Source of the DNA: Parasphingopyxis algicola | GTDB taxonomy: Bacteria > Pseudomonadota > Alphaproteobacteria > Sphingomonadales > Sphingomonadaceae | Direction of reading: 5' to 3' | Assembly (NCBI RefSeq): GCF_013378075.1 | Contig: NZ_CP051131.1 | Location: 992,001-1,056,000, forward strand | DNA length: 64,000 nt | Shown: positions 36,987 through 45,039 of the stretch, one piece after another | Numbering within the stretch: position 1 is the first letter of the stretch | Layout: every line of letters starts with the position of its first letter | Position numbers and translations under genes: made by a program | Notes under the pieces: model-generated | Seen by the model: only the letters and a program-made list of their open reading frames with translations | Database searches by the model: none | Told to the model about the DNA's origin: nothing

Positions 36987-37628
36987 TCACCCCCGCAATT
37001 CCACTGCGCGCGCGAACACCGCCTCAAACATCGCGTCGGTCAGACGGCCGGTATTCTGGTTGTAGCGCGAGCAGTGATAGCTATCGATCAGCAGCCGTCC
37101 GCCCGGCAGCCGATGCTCGGCGCCATGGCCGAATTTGTAGCGTCCCGGCGTTTCGCCATGGGCGCGCAGGATCGAGGCGTGCGCGATCGTGCCCAGCGCG
37201 ACGATCGTCGTGAGCTTCGGAAGCGCATCGAGTTCGGGCAGCAGAAAACGCCGGCAGGCGTTGATCTCGGCCGCGACCGGCTTGTTCTGCGGCGGTACGC
37301 AGCGCACCGCGTTGAGGATGATCGCGCCCTCAAGCGTCAGCCCGTCGCCGATATCGCCGCCATAGGCCCCGGCGGTCATGCCGACCTTGCCGAGCGTCTC
37401 GTACAGCAGCCCGCCCGCATGATCGCCGGTAAACGGCCGCCCGGTCCTGTTGGCGCCGGTCAGCCCCGGGGCGAGCCCGACCACGGCGAGCCAGGCATCC
37501 GGATCGCCGAAGGAGGGCACCGGCGCGTTGAACCAGTCGGGATGCGCGCGGCGCCGCTCGGTCCGGAAATCGGCGAGCCGCGGGCAGAGCGCGCAATCGG
37601 GCGGCGGTTCGGTGCTGGCCTCGGTCAT
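36987..37628 (-). CDS. Uracil-DNA glycosylase, UdgB-type (family 5)
   Basis: A 213-residue DNA-repair glycosylase. It starts MTEASTEPPPDCALCPRLAD with the first cysteines of a likely [4Fe-4S] cluster and contains WLAVVGLAPGLTGANRTGRP (active-site GLAPG), FTGDHAGGLLYETL, NAVRCVPPQNKPVAAEINAC and IDSYHCSRYNQNTGRL. Four Cys (CALC, RCVPP, NACRR) fit the iron-sulfur group of family 4/5 enzymes. It removes uracil and other deaminated bases. Transcribed toward a dispersed palindrome; divergent from folK with 26 bases between the starts. Confidence 0.88.
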   Translation of the reverse strand: MTEASTEPPPDCALCPRLADFRTERRRAHPDWFNAPVPSFGDPDAWLAVVGLAPGLTGANRTGRPFTGDHAGGLLYETLGKVGMTAGAYGGDIGDGLTLEGAIILNAVRCVPPQNKPVAAEINACRRFLLPELDALPKLTTIVALGTIAHASILRAHGETPGRYKFGHGAEHRLPGGRLLIDSYHCSRYNQNTGRLTDAMFEAVFARAVELRG

Positions 37629-37654
37629 CGCGCTGCGATAGGCGGGCGGGCGTG

Positions 37655-38170
37655 ATGGATACAAGTGCGGCGACGACCCGCTATCTGATCGGTCTCGGAT
37701 CGAACCGCTATCGCGGCGGCCCGCCGCGCCGCACGATCGACCGCGCGATCGATGCGCTGGCGGCGCGCGGGCTGGAGATCGTGCGGCGCTCCTCGGTCGT
37801 GACGACACCGCCGCTCGGCCCGGGCACGCGCCATTACGCCAATGCCGCGATCCTGGCGCAGACGGATCTTTCGCCGCCCGACCTGCTCGCGCTCTGCCAG
37901 GCAATCGAAGCCGCCTTCGGAAGACGCTCGGGACGGCGCTGGGGCGACCGGATCCTCGATCTCGACCTGCTGCTCTGGTCGGGCGGATGCTGGGCGGACC
38001 ACACGCTTACCCTGCCCCACCCGGCCCTAGCGATGCGCGATTTCGTCCTCGGCCCGCTCGGCGAGATCGCCCCCGGCTGGCGCCATCCGGTGTCGGGCCG
38101 CACGATCCGCCAGCTCGATTATCATGTGCGCCGCAACATGCCGGTTGACCGCGGCCCGAACCGTCCCTAG
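37655..38170 (+). CDS. folK: 6-hydroxymethyl-7,8-dihydropterin pyrophosphokinase
   Basis: Transfers pyrophosphate from ATP to hydroxymethyl-dihydropterin in folate synthesis. The 171-residue protein starts (M)DTSAATTRYLIGLGSNRYRG and has VVTTPPLGPG, HYANAAILAQT, WGDRILDLDLLLW (catalytic Asp pair) and LPHPALAMRDFVLGPLGEI, the HPPK signature. It is immediately followed by the tRNA-Lys gene, which closes the conserved backbone. Confidence 0.94.
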   Translation: MDTSAATTRYLIGLGSNRYRGGPPRRTIDRAIDALAARGLEIVRRSSVVTTPPLGPGTRHYANAAILAQTDLSPPDLLALCQAIEAAFGRRSGRRWGDRILDLDLLLWSGGCWADHTLTLPHPALAMRDFVLGPLGEIAPGWRHPVSGRTIRQLDYHVRRNMPVDRGPNRP

Positions 38171-38186
38171 GTCCCTCGCGGTGGTC

Positions 38187-38262
38187 GGGCCCTTAGCTCA
38201 GTTGGTAGAGCAACTGACTTTTAATCAGTAGGTCGCTGGTTCGAGACCAGCAGGGCTCACCA
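38187..38262 (+). tRNA. tRNA-Lys (TTT)
   Basis: A 76-base cloverleaf: acceptor stem GGGCCCT with AGGGCTC, D-arm AGCTCAGTTGGTAGAGC, anticodon stem-loop CTGACTTTTAATCAGT with anticodon TTT, T-arm CTGGTTCGAGACCAG, and a genomic CCA end. It is the last recognisable housekeeping feature; the accessory region starts here, and tRNA 3' ends are common integration sites. Confidence 0.96.
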
Positions 38263-39113
38263 CCTTTTCAATAGCTTAGCGGAAAAAATGTTAATCCCGG
38301 CAACACTCGTTGCTATGGGGCAACATCTGGGGCAACAAAAGATTCGCATCGCGCTTTGCCAATCAATGAACTTCGACAAATGGCAGTGCATCATTTTGGC
38401 GAAACGGAAAGTCTCTCGGCTAATCGAACGGTGCCAACGGCAAGCGGCTCCGCGTTTGATGAAATCGGAGCGGAGGATCGCGGAATTCGCCTGTGCCTGT
38501 GTAATCGGAAATGGCTACCCTGACGGCTAGATCACCCTGCAATTAGTGAGGCCTCTCACCGATTTGGCAAATGGTCTTGTTCGCCGATGTGCTCAAAAAG
38601 CCGATAATTGGCCACGACCGCATCGTGATGAACACTTCTTAATGGACGATATCCATATCGGCGCGTCGATTGGCTAAAGTGCCCAATTCGGAACAGTCCC
38701 CATGTGCGGCGCTTTCGGAGCCTGCGCAGCCATATGACCGCGCGATGCCTATCAGCGCGCCTGCGAAATCAACGTGAAGATGACGCGGGAACAACCTTCA
38801 GCGAGCTCATCGATCATCCCAAAGAAAGGTCCGCTCTCTCATTGGGGGGACGTGGGGAGAGAGCGGACCGGAACGCAGGGGCGGGTTGCAGCACGTTGGA
38901 AAACCTCCAACGTTCCCCTGCATATGGACTGGACGACCAGTCCGAGACAAAAACGCTTCCAAAGCTCGGCTCTCCTTGCTTAACGCAACAGGCGGAATTT
39001 CCCTTCGCGTGCCGGAACCGTCTGGACTGCGCCATCCGAAAAAGGCCCTCTCTCTCAAGAGCATAGAGGAGAGAGCGGGCCAGTCACAGAGGGATACACG
39101 TCAAACTGACCAG
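38263..39113. other. 851-base stretch without a convincing gene
   Basis: This is the first DNA after the tRNA. I see no gene with recognisable homology. A short reading frame (38288-38530, 80 codons) is too uncertain to call. The sequence has direct repeats TGGGGCAACA (38316, 38328), a hairpin CGTTGGA/TCCAACG at about 38892, and two 13-base inverted pairs (38828-38840 with 38857-38869; 39044-39056 with 39069-39081) built of GGtCCgCTCTCTC-type arms. It may be remnant DNA of an integrated element. Confidence 0.5.
38828..38869. repeat. Inverted repeat, GGTCCGCTCTCTC arms
   Basis: Perfect 13-base inverted arms around a 16-base loop, in the gene-free stretch after tRNA-Lys. A related imperfect copy (12 of 13 paired) is at 39044-39081. 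The arms resemble the CGCTC-rich arms of the dispersed palindromes elsewhere in the window. Confidence 0.65.
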
Positions 39114-39686
39114 TTAACGTCCCCTGCGCGAACGACGGTTGACCGTACGCCTTGTCGTGGTCACCCGCCGAGCCCCGTTCCGGTTGCCCGAAACCACGCG
39201 GCGCACCTGGGTGTTGCCACGCTCACGAACATGGGTATTGCGGCCGGCAACCACTTGGCCATCCTCATTGCGCAACCGCTGCCGGCGATCGTAACCGTTT
39301 CCATTCCACCGGCTCTGCGCCCGGTAATCGAGCGTTTCGCCATTGGGGCCGGTCGTCGTGCCGTGAGTGCGACTGTGATTGCCATGGCGCATACGCTCGC
39401 CTTCATAGGTCCGCGTGTCACCATTGAAGCGGGTCTGCGATCCGGACATGGTGCGCCCGGTATCGGTGCGCTGGGATTCCCAGTGGCGCGTCGCAACGGC
39501 ACCATCCTCCTTGCGCGTAATATTGGTATCGCGCGAATAGGTACCGGTCTCGCGGTCACGGGTGATGACACGCTCACCGGAATAGTTCGGCGTGTCGACC
39601 GTGATCGTTCGCGTAGCGGGTTCGGCGAGAGCCGGTCCCGGCAGCAGCATCGCCACGGCGACGGTCGTAAAAAAGGTCGGTTTCAT
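39114..39686 (-). CDS. Arg-rich secreted protein of unknown function
   Basis: A 190-residue protein with a signal peptide (MKPTFFTTVAVAMLLPGPAL) and an unusually basic, hydrophilic mature part dominated by Arg, Thr, Asn, Gly: for example RTITVDTPNYSGERVITRD, then TRTYEGERMRHGNHSRTHG and a C-terminus ending TTTRRTVNRRSRRGR. GAGGAGAG precedes the start, and it lacks the Rhs code, so it is a separate gene that lies at the left end of the array. Periplasmic and perhaps nucleic-acid or polyanion binding by charge; no family recognised. Its ATG overlaps the stop of the Rhs remnant reading (ATGA). Confidence 0.65.
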   Translation of the reverse strand: MKPTFFTTVAVAMLLPGPALAEPATRTITVDTPNYSGERVITRDRETGTYSRDTNITRKEDGAVATRHWESQRTDTGRTMSGSQTRFNGDTRTYEGERMRHGNHSRTHGTTTGPNGETLDYRAQSRWNGNGYDRRQRLRNEDGQVVAGRNTHVRERGNTQVRRVVSGNRNGARRVTTTRRTVNRRSRRGR

Positions 39687-40248
39687 TCTACTCTCCTCAT
39701 TGGATACGCGACACGGGCTTTCCTGCCCTGTCTCATCCTATCTAACGGAGGAGGCGCGGATTCCCTTCGCGCGATCAGCGGGGCCGACGTGGAATGCGGG
39801 GACGGCGCGGTGGCGGGGTCCGCCGCTGCGCTGCATCGCGAACACGCTGTGCGGCGCGGGCGCGCTGCGCGGCCTGCGCTGCCCGAAGCCGTTCCAATAT
39901 CGCAGCGCGGCGCGCCATTGCCCCATGTGTCGTAGGTATTGGCCGCGATCAGGTCGCCGTCATGATCGCTCGTCGCGACGATCGAGCCCTGGTGATCGGT
40001 GCCGAGGAACCGGCGGGTGCTGTTGGAGACGCCCGCACCGTTATACCAGACCAGCGGCTCGTCGACGCCCGCCCCATGGACATGGCGGCGCTGCAGCGTG
40101 CCCGACACCGCCCCGCTCGCGCTCGTCAGCCGGCTCTCATCGTCATAGGTGTAGGTATTTGTCTCATCCGAAGTCAGGTTGCCATTGGCGTCGTGGGTGA
40201 AGGCCTGCCCGGCGACGCTCGTATACCGGTTGAGGCCGTTAGCGGCCT
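39683..40248 (-). pseudogene. Rhs cassette remnant C (end of array 1)
   Basis: An Rhs core piece without start codon; the in-frame upstream codon is TAG at the IS side. Recognisable core: [20 protein letters not shown], then a shortened internal part ([36 protein letters not shown]) and [20 protein letters not shown], which matches array 1 Rhs. It breaks off after NTYDTWG and the remaining reading has no Rhs similarity and no tip. The homology ends near the IS element, so IS insertion and deletion probably destroyed it. Confidence 0.75.
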
Positions 40249-40275
40249 AGGTATAACTGACTACTGACTGGATTA

Positions 40276-41112
40276 GGGTCCGGACCCATAAACGGGATTC
40301 CCAAGGCGGCTGTAATGTGATTCACGCTTCCAAACGATGGGAGCGATGGAATGAGCGAGTTCTGGTTGAGCGAGGAGCAGTTCGAGCGGCTTAGACCACT
40401 GCTGCCTGACAAGGTGCGCGGTGTGCCGCGGGTCGATGACCGACGGGTGATCAGCGGCATCATCCATGTGCTGAAGTCGGGCGGACGCTGGGCCGATGCG
40501 CCGGCCTGCTACGGCCCGAGAAAGACGCTCTACAACCGCTTCGTGCGCTGGGCGGCCAAGGGGTATCTGGCAGGAGCTGTTCGTCGCCCTGGCCTCGGCT
40601 GACGGGCCGCCTGCCGAGATATTGATCGACAGCACCTACATGAAGGCGCACCGCTGTGCGGCCTACGAAAAAGGGCGTCCTTCCAGGCGATCGGCATCAG
40701 CCGCGGCGGGCAAAACAGCAAGCTCCACGCGGTCACCGACGGCGAAGGTAGGACGCTCCGCTTCCTGCTGACCGGCGGCAACGTTCACGACTGTCGTGCG
40801 GCCGATGCGCTGCTGAGAGGCCTTGTGCCGGGCACCCTGGTGCTGGCCGACAAAGCCTATGACAGCAACGCCATCCGTACCCTCATCGAGGATCAGGGCG
40901 CCATGCCCAGAATCCCGTCAAAACGAACGGGTGCTGGAAAAGTTGCTTCTCGCAGACACTCTAAAAAGGCCGCAATGCCATCGAACGCATGTTCTGCCGG
41001 TTCAAGGACTGGCACCGCATCGCTACCCGATATGACAAGCTAGCCGCCAACTTCCTCGGCGCAATATGCCTCGCCGCAGCCGTCACATGGCGGCTCTAAT
41101 GAGTCCAGACTC
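40276..41112 (+). mobile_element. Decayed IS5-family insertion sequence
   Basis: About 837 bases bounded by similar inverted ends, GGGTCCGGACCCAT (left) and ATGAGTCCAGACTC (right), with TA on both flanks. It encodes one transposase that has several frame breaks. It lies between immunity gene B and Rhs remnant C of array 1, and is inserted in the cassette region. Confidence 0.75.
40351..41099 (+). pseudogene. Frameshifted IS5-family transposase
   Basis: The frame starts well: MSEFWLSEEQFERLRPLLPD and VDDRRVISGIIHVLKSGGRW ADAPACYGPRKTLYNRFVRW (IS5-type N-terminal domain). It then continues in other frames: ALASADGPPAEILIDSTYMK, RGGQNSKLHAVTDGEGRTLR (DDE-region), LVPGTLVLADKAYDSNAIRT and NAIERMFCRFKDWHRIATRY. 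Homology is continuous but broken by at least three shifts, so it is inactive. Confidence 0.82.
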
Positions 41113-41171
41113 TAATTGGCTTCTAGCGGCAGCGATCTTGATGGTTATCTCATTTTCAACAGTGAAACTTT

Positions 41172-41645
41172 CTATTTTTCGATGAAGTTATCAATCTCAA
41201 TAAGTAATTTTTTTGCAAAACTCTTTGTTTCTGGATCGAACGAAGTCTTGTTCATATAAATAAATTTTCGAAATATTTCCCTGAATTTCGGCCATATTTT
41301 CTTTTTTAGATAAGCATAATTTATAGATATAGGATGACCGTTAAAAAATAACCCATCTATTTCTATTGAATCTATTTCTATTGAATCTATTTTTCTTTGA
41401 ACTCTAACATCATTCCCATTTAGATCAAGAGAAATGTCAGAAATATCATCTTTTCTCCTATTCCACTTTATTGCTGCAAAAATTATTTCGATCATATCAA
41501 AGTTTGATTGAAAGCTGCGGTTGTTTCTTTGATACTCGACCAAAGCAAACGGTAAGGTTGCTTCGTGCCAGCCCTTTCCGAAGCTGAATATTTTGTTTTT
41601 CTCATATGAGATTGTGCAGCTTATATTCAATTCATCGATGTCCAT
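41172..41645 (-). CDS. Array 1 immunity-like protein B
   Basis: A 157-residue AT-rich gene just after the Rhs cassette B tip (13 bases between stop and this ATG). The deduced protein has no signal peptide or membrane segment, so it is probably cytoplasmic: MDIDELNISCTISYEKNKIF, a central SNFDMIEIIFAAIKWNRRKD and C-terminal KSFAKKLLIEIDNFIEK. A 15-base tandem duplication gives DSIEI twice (41355-41384). An alternative ATG at 41699 overlaps the cassette. I recognise no family; the position is what points to immunity. Confidence 0.65.
   Translation of the reverse strand: MDIDELNISCTISYEKNKIFSFGKGWHEATLPFALVEYQRNNRSFQSNFDMIEIIFAAIKWNRRKDDISDISLDLNGNDVRVQRKIDSIEIDSIEIDGLFFNGHPISINYAYLKKKIWPKFREIFRKFIYMNKTSFDPETKSFAKKLLIEIDNFIEK
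41355..41384 (-). repeat. 15-base tandem duplication in immunity gene B
   Basis: ATCTATTTCTATTGA occurs twice in a row, in frame, followed by the first bases of a third copy; it encodes the repeated DSIEI. A similar 15-base in-frame duplication is at 59256-59285. Confidence 0.9.
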
Positions 41646-41658
41646 GCCCAGTGCCCAT

Positions 41659-42747
41659 TTACTCTCCGGTGGATACCGGATGAACGGAAATAACGACATG
41701 AATATCGAGTGGCGTTGCTCCCTGATTGTCGCTGCTTGAACGTAACTCAATTTCCGGGAGTAGCTCAGCGACTTGGCGCTCAGCGCCTGCTCTGAGCGAG
41801 GGGGAAACGATGTCTTGTAGTCGTGATGTGATGACCCGGACGGTTGTTTCACCCTCTGACCCGGCCGTGTAGCCCAAGAAATTCGTCACGAGATTGCCTC
41901 TTTGAGACTCGAATCTGGTGCGATCGCCTTGCACAATGAAACTCCCTTGATCAAAGGCCTCTGAGACCACCTCTCCAGCCAGTCTCCTAAGAGAACTAGG
42001 TGTTTGTCGCACACGGAATTGTGGGACGCCAGGGTTGCTGAAACCGCTTGGATCATTGTGTCTGCGCAAGATGTGTCGAACGCGCTCGTCTGGCACTACT
42101 ACCACTCGCCGACCGGGGACTCGATTCGATCTCGTGGTGCGCCCGGTGGGGTCAATGAAGTTAACGGGATCATTCCCGACATAGGCATAGAGGTTGAGGT
42201 TATCCTCATAGCCGATCGGGTCGGTCTGCATGAACCGGCCGAGCTCGGGCGCATACATGCGGTTGCGGTTGTAGGATAGCCCGATATCGGGGAGCCAGGC
42301 CTGGCCGGTATAGCCGAACCGGCCGATATTGTTCGGGTCGCCCACCCCCCAGCTATCATAGCGGTTCGCGCCTATCAGATCGCCGTCATGATCGCTGGTG
42401 GCAACGATCGAGCCCAGCCGGTCGGCCAACAGGAAGCGGCGGGTGGTGTTGGAGACGCCCGACCCGTCATACCAGACCAGCGGCTCGCTCAGCCCCGGCC
42501 CATGGACATAGCGATCCTGCAGTACGCCCGAGCCGTTATACTCGCCCGCGATCACGCCGCCGTCATGCAGGAACCGCCGGTCGCCGCCCGGCCCGCCCGA
42601 TATCCGGTAGAGCCGGCCCAGCGGATCATATTCGAGCGCAACGCCCGACGCCGAGGTCAGCCGGTTCTCATCGTCATAACCGTATGTCGTGCTGCCGTCC
42701 GAGGTGAGATTGCCATTCGCGTCATAGGTGACGCTCTGTCCGCCCAC
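41659..42747 (-). CDS. Rhs cassette B: core fragment with toxin-like tip
   Basis: An N-terminally missing Rhs protein, 362 residues if a GTG is used; the core homology reaches about 42816, immediately after the stop of immunity gene A. The core is identical over about 480 bases to cassette A (for example [20 protein letters not shown], then [34 protein letters not shown]). After DPTGR the tip differs completely: [59 protein letters not shown] and a C-terminus [16 protein letters not shown]. No fold is recognised. No start or promoter of its own is visible. Confidence 0.75.
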   Translation of the reverse strand: MGGQSVTYDANGNLTSDGSTTYGYDDENRLTSASGVALEYDPLGRLYRISGGPGGDRRFLHDGGVIAGEYNGSGVLQDRYVHGPGLSEPLVWYDGSGVSNTTRRFLLADRLGSIVATSDHDGDLIGANRYDSWGVGDPNNIGRFGYTGQAWLPDIGLSYNRNRMYAPELGRFMQTDPIGYEDNLNLYAYVGNDPVNFIDPTGRTTRSNRVPGRRVVVVPDERVRHILRRHNDPSGFSNPGVPQFRVRQTPSSLRRLAGEVVSEAFDQGSFIVQGDRTRFESQRGNLVTNFLGYTAGSEGETTVRVITSRLQDIVSPSLRAGAERQVAELLPEIELRSSSDNQGATPLDIHVVISVHPVSTGE

Positions 42748-42771
42748 GCTCGTATATTGGTTGAGGCCGTT
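42292..42771 (-). repeat. 480-base perfect duplication of the Rhs core, copy 1
   Basis: By eye, 42292-42771 (cassette B core) is identical to 43881-44360 (cassette A core), offset 1589 bases. It covers [12 protein letters not shown] to [10 protein letters not shown] of the core, while sequences outside this block differ. Perfect identity over GC-rich coding DNA implies a very recent duplication or gene conversion between cassettes. Confidence 0.85.
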
Positions 42772-42816
42772 GGCCGTGTAGCTGCCCGTGCTATCTTCAT
42801 ATCCGTCTATGCCATT

Positions 42817-43161
42817 TTACCCCGCATGTGGATTTGGATCATAACGAAATATGATACGAGCTAGTTCGTCCTTATCGAGGTTATGGGTTTCGATGTCCAA
42901 GCCGAGATGCTCAATATGATTGAGAAGAACATTCCGCAATCCCTCAAATCGATTTTCGTTCGACTCAAATTCTAATGTACCGTTCTTCTGATCGTACGCT
43001 AACTTCAATCTTAATCCACTCAACTCATAGATAAGGATACAATCGTCTTCGATATCATATATTTCTAATGCACGAAGAGCATTTTCTCTGCTCTCATAAA
43101 TGCAAATATCTCCCGCAACGTTCTCGTCGTTCGAGTCATTAATGATGATGAAGTCGCTCAT
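42817..43161 (-). CDS. Array 1 immunity-like protein A
   Basis: A 114-residue acidic protein, AT-rich gene, starting [20 protein letters not shown] and continuing IYESRENALRALEIYDIEDD, IYELSGLRLKLAYDQKNGTL. No signal or membrane segment. Its ATG overlaps the last base of cassette A's stop (TAATG), so translation is coupled to the tip. It ends right where cassette B core begins. Unknown family; immunity inferred from position and composition. Confidence 0.7.
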   Translation of the reverse strand: MSDFIIINDSNDENVAGDICIYESRENALRALEIYDIEDDCILIYELSGLRLKLAYDQKNGTLEFESNENRFEGLRNVLLNHIEHLGLDIETHNLDKDELARIIFRYDPNPHAG

Positions 43162-44435
43162 TAAAACCTGTCCCAAAAGCTTTTGTCTGGGGAACGTGTT
43201 TCCCAGGGTCGATGTCGGCCTATGCCTTGACCCGGGGGAGCAGGATTTCCCGGTCTTCTATGGTAGTGCGGCCACCTACCAATCGGATGGCCTGCGCGAT
43301 TTCCAAAAAAAGCGATCCTGAGATTATTACCGATCCGAATCTCTTTTCCTGCTATAGCAAAAGGTGCGAGTGCGAAAGTTGCTGCTGCCACCCCTTGCTG
43401 CATATCAATTCGCGCAAATTCTTCTGCAGTTAGATTTCCGCATTCATAATCAGCTGTGAGCTGTCCGTAGGAAGCCCGAACGGGATCGACCGAGCCAGCA
43501 AAAGGATTCGCGCAGCCACCCGAAGAACTTCGCTGCGCCGCTGGCAAACCCGGTTCCTCGGGCGGTTCTATAGGATCAGCCAGTGTCCATTGGTCGTAAC
43601 GATTGTCGCGGCTGCCACGGTTGGAGAACCCGCCGCCTCCGCTACCACTGCCGCTTCCTAGGACGCCGCCGGTAACAACGATCCTGCAGTCTCTGAGGTC
43701 GGTGAAACCCGATGGGCATTCCAGCCTGAGCCCCAACGGATCCACAAAATTCACCGGATCATTCCCGACATAGGCATAGAGGTTCATATTGTCAGTGTAG
43801 CCGATCGGATCGGTCTGCATGAACCGGCCGAGTGCGGGGGCGTACATGCGGTTACGGTTGTAGGCGAGGCCGACATCGCCGAGCCAGGCCTGGCCGGTAT
43901 AGCCGAACCGGCCGATATTGTTCGGGTCGCCCACCCCCCAGCTATCATAGCGGTTCGCGCCTATCAGATCGCCGTCATGATCGCTGGTGGCAACGATCGA
44001 GCCCAGCCGGTCGGCCAACAGGAAGCGGCGGGTGGTGTTGGAGACGCCCGACCCGTCATACCAGACCAGCGGCTCGCTCAGCCCCGGCCCATGGACATAG
44101 CGATCCTGCAGTACGCCCGAGCCGTTATACTCGCCCGCGATCACGCCGCCGTCATGCAGGAACCGCCGGTCGCCGCCCGGCCCGCCCGATATCCGGTAGA
44201 GCCGGCCCAGCGGATCATATTCGAGCGCAACGCCCGACGCCGAGGTCAGCCGGTTCTCATCGTCATAACCGTATGTCGTGCTGCCGTCCGAGGTGAGATT
44301 GCCATTCGCGTCATAGGTGACGCTCTGTCCGCCCACGCTCGTATATTGGTTGAGGCCGTTCGCCGCATAGGCCGTCGTGCCGTTCTGATAGCCAGTGTAG
44401 CGGTACAGACTGTTCGAACGCGTCCGCGTCGTCAC
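43161..44435 (-). CDS. Rhs cassette A: core fragment with PHYHR tip
   Basis: A 424-residue Rhs fragment without N-terminus; core homology begins at [17 protein letters not shown], right after the stop of immunity gene 1. It includes [20 protein letters not shown], the core and [20 protein letters not shown], then [14 protein letters not shown] as the junction. The tip begins [20 protein letters not shown], contains a glycine-rich spacer [15 protein letters not shown] and ends [32 protein letters not shown]. Similar PHYHR...RHRPWE endings occur at the C-terminus of many Rhs proteins (general knowledge); activity unknown. Confidence 0.78.
   Translation of the reverse strand: MTTRTRSNSLYRYTGYQNGTTAYAANGLNQYTSVGGQSVTYDANGNLTSDGSTTYGYDDENRLTSASGVALEYDPLGRLYRISGGPGGDRRFLHDGGVIAGEYNGSGVLQDRYVHGPGLSEPLVWYDGSGVSNTTRRFLLADRLGSIVATSDHDGDLIGANRYDSWGVGDPNNIGRFGYTGQAWLGDVGLAYNRNRMYAPALGRFMQTDPIGYTDNMNLYAYVGNDPVNFVDPLGLRLECPSGFTDLRDCRIVVTGGVLGSGSGSGGGGFSNRGSRDNRYDQWTLADPIEPPEEPGLPAAQRSSSGGCANPFAGSVDPVRASYGQLTADYECGNLTAEEFARIDMQQGVAAATFALAPFAIAGKEIRIGNNLRIAFFGNRAGHPIGRWPHYHRRPGNPAPPGQGIGRHRPWETRSPDKSFWDRF
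43881..44360 (-). repeat. 480-base perfect duplication of the Rhs core, copy 2
   Basis: Second copy, in cassette A, of the block at 42292-42771. Its left neighbour is the A junction and its right neighbour is a unique 5' stretch shared with the full-length Rhs gene at about 46243-46330. Confidence 0.85.
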
Positions 44436-44487
44436 CTGCCCGGCCGGGTTGTAGGCGAAGCCCAGAGTCAGATCGTTGGCGGTGGCG

Positions 44488-45036
44488 CTATGGCCACTCG
44501 ATAAAATCGAACGGTGGTCTGGCCGAACCTTCCTCGAGCTTTTCTAAGGCATGCGGCAGTACCGCATATTTATGAACCCCACCCTTTAATCTTCTCTCCA
44601 CTCTCATGGCCTTTACGAAGCGATCGAAAAATTCTTTGACTTCATCAGGAGCGGCATAAACAGTATCGTCTTTCGGAGAGTACCATTTCACGTCTCGAGA
44701 AATACTACCGCTCCCCAAATATTTTTTTTCCTTATCTTTACGCTCACCGCTGCAGTAAATAGAAATATTGACATGATTTATAGATGGTTTTTGGAAGTAT
44801 TTTCCTTTATAGTAACCATCTTCAATAAGATTGAATTCTTTATTACCGAATATCCAACTATTTTTATAAAAAAGAAATACGCCTCTTCCGAAACTTTTGA
44901 AATCTTCATTACGTAGCAAAATGGGCTCAGGCACATCATTCGGCCCATCATATTGTATTATAAGCCCCATTTCATTCGCAATGGTGAGCAATTCAGGAAC
45001 ATCCTCAGTGGCATGAATAATAAATAGTTCACGCAA
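44488..45036 (-). CDS. Array 1 immunity-like protein 1
   Basis: A 182-residue protein encoded 3 bases after the main Rhs stop, with TTG start; the GGAGA ribosome-binding site lies in the last codons of the toxin gene. Sequence: [60 protein letters not shown] and C-terminus [11 protein letters not shown]-rich compared with the Rhs core. No signal peptide or membrane helix is seen, so it would protect in the cytoplasm, which fits a nuclease-like tip. Family unknown. Confidence 0.75.
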   Translation of the reverse strand: MRELFIIHATEDVPELLTIANEMGLIIQYDGPNDVPEPILLRNEDFKSFGRGVFLFYKNSWIFGNKEFNLIEDGYYKGKYFQKPSINHVNISIYCSGERKDKEKKYLGSGSISRDVKWYSPKDDTVYAAPDEVKEFFDRFVKAMRVERRLKGGVHKYAVLPHALEKLEEGSARPPFDFIEWP

Positions 45037-45039
45037 TTG

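Noticed and set aside
38288-38530. 80-codon frame after tRNA-Lys, possibly an integrase remnant
   Set aside because: No integrase motif seen, no ribosome-binding site, and the TGGGGCAACA repeats are only suggestive.
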